Assembly: GCA_937885695.1 (NCBI GenBank)
Contig: CALABP010000035.1
Location: forward strand, 1 to 40,646
DNA: 40,646 bases
Direction: 5' to 3'
DNA from: DTU089 sp002440045
GTDB lineage: Bacteria > Bacillota > Clostridia > Oscillospirales > Acutalibacteraceae
Below, piece after piece: positions 39,755-40,646 of this stretch. Below the pieces are notes generated by a model. It was not told the origin of the DNA. It did not search any database and saw only the letters and a list, made by a program, of their open reading frames with translations. Positions within the stretch are counted from its first letter, which is position 1. Every line of letters starts with the position of its first letter. The position numbers were made by a program, and so were the translations under genes.

Positions 39755-40646
39755 GAAGCAGCCGGCAGCTGTTAGCTATTAGCTTTTAGCATGCGGCTTC
39801 GCCGCTTGAGCCGTTAGCCGTTAGCGCGCGGCGAAGCCGCTTGAGCCGTTAGCCGTTAGCTCTTAGCCGTTAGCCTGCGTGGCGGTAACTGCGTATTATC
39901 ATTTTTATATTGTTATAAAGAGAAACCTGTGAACGGATATGTTTTCCGCTTCACGGGGTTTTGTTGTCAGCCGTTAGCGCGCGGCAGAGCTGCGATTATA
40001 TTCCGCACGTTGTGCGGAAAAATATAGGAAAAACGCGTTGCGTTTTTGGCGGGCGGCAGAGTTTGAAGTAAGAAGTAAAATGTAAGAGGTAATAAGTGAT
40101 TATAATCCGCACGTTGTGCGGAAATTTATAAGGAAAATGCTTCGCATTTTGGCGGGCGGCAGATTGCCGCCCCTACGGGAACGATAGGAAAATCGGCGCG
40201 GAAAATGCGGAGTTTTTGCGTAGAAAAACCTGCATTGCGTGTTTGTTGACGGGCAAATTATGGTACCGAAATAAATCTGTAAACATTCAAATATTTCAAA
40301 TGATAACCCTCCGTTCGTACAAAATCCGTTCACGGAGTTATATTTTATGCGGCACAAACAAACCCTATGAACGGGCAAAGCCCATTCACGAGATTATAAT
40401 ATGCGGAACAAACAAAAACCCTGCAAACGGAAAACGTATCCGTTCACAGGGTTCATTTTATTTTGATGTGAAAATGATAAAACGCGGTTTTTCATTTTCA
40501 TTTCGTAGGGGCGGCAACCTGCCGCCCGCCAAAATGCGAAGCATTTTCCTTGATTTTTCCGCACAACGTGCGGAATATAATGCGCGGCTTTGCCTACAGT
40601 GTACCCTTTGTCAAGTACAATTTTGAATTTTAGTGTTTAAAAAATT
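39755..40646. repeat. composite intergenic repeat region, fourth locus
   Basis: About 890 nt to the window end, without a convincing gene. TTAGCNN heptamers lie at 39770-39790 and 39812-39876. AACCTGTG hairpins lie at 39924-39960 (plus orientation) and 40417-40453 (read on the minus strand). GGGCGGCAgatTGCCGCCC is near 40155 and its reverse near 40507. AAAATGCttcGCATTTT and CCGCACgttGTGCGG hairpins occur between them. The part 40157-40431 duplicates 32617-32886. The last ~30 nt are AT-rich and unassigned. Confidence 0.85.

Overview
The window looks like chromosomal DNA of a gut- or rumen-type Clostridia (Oscillospiraceae/Ruminococcaceae-like Firmicute). The evidence is strong AGGAGG-type ribosome binding sites, GC content in the mid-40s percent by eye, a Gram-positive ECF sigma/anti-sigma pair, LicD/TupA/CapEFG-type surface polysaccharide genes, and gene ends filled with dispersed hairpin repeats of a kind common in this group. 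The organism call is inference; no rRNA or other taxonomic marker is present.

Layout. (1) 1-1.6 kb, minus strand: class II fructose-bisphosphate aldolase and a dCMP deaminase. (2) 1.8-6.2 kb, plus strand: a YjdF-like membrane protein, a secreted protein resembling neutral ceramidases, and an ECF sigma factor overlapping a membrane anti-sigma-like protein. (3) 6.2-7.2 kb: gene-free hairpin repeats. (4) 7.2-32.3 kb, minus strand: a 25-kb surface polysaccharide locus in two transcription units. (5) 32.4-33.4 kb: repeats. (6) 33.4-39.3 kb, minus strand: an old-yellow-enzyme/FAD oxidoreductase and a heterodimeric ABC exporter with a structured leader. (7) 39.7-40.6 kb: repeats.

The polysaccharide locus. 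The main unit starts at a good sigma-A promoter (about 32.3 kb) and ends at a terminator at 11.75 kb. In order it encodes a PglF-like 4,6-dehydratase, a DegT aminotransferase, an initiating phosphoglycosyltransferase and a GNAT acetyltransferase (together a UDP-2,4-diamino-trideoxy-sugar route and the first lipid-linked sugar). Three GT4 glycosyltransferases follow (one WbuB-like, suited to FucNAc), then a Wzy polymerase, a TupA-like ATP-grasp ligase, an N5-(carboxyethyl)ornithine synthase homologue, a CapA-like metallophosphatase and a Wzx flippase. It ends with LicD, an octopine/nopaline dehydrogenase-family protein, a LicC-like cytidylyltransferase and CapE-CapF-CapG for UDP-L-FucNAc. The second unit (11.7-7.2 kb) has its own promoter and supplies UDP-uronic acids: an HTH-fused galacturonokinase-like kinase, a nucleotidyltransferase, a UDP-glucuronate 4-epimerase-like enzyme and UDP-glucose dehydrogenase. 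No Wzz/BY-kinase chain-length system is present.

Most notable: the opine synthase and ATP-grasp genes are translationally coupled and sit beside a uronic-acid supply module. This suggests a polysaccharide whose uronic acid carboxyls are amidated with an opine such as carboxyethyl-ornithine or -lysine. The same gene pair holds all eight GATC sites I found in the window. A manual scan found none in the other ~38.7 kb, where roughly 150 would be expected by chance, so the pair looks recently imported into a genome that strongly avoids GATC. A second opine-dehydrogenase-family gene lies between licC-like and licD genes, hinting at an unusual phospho-linked substituent.

The gene-free stretches hold a composite repeat family with compensatory base changes in its hairpins, including seven copies of a terminator-like hairpin element at transcription-unit ends.
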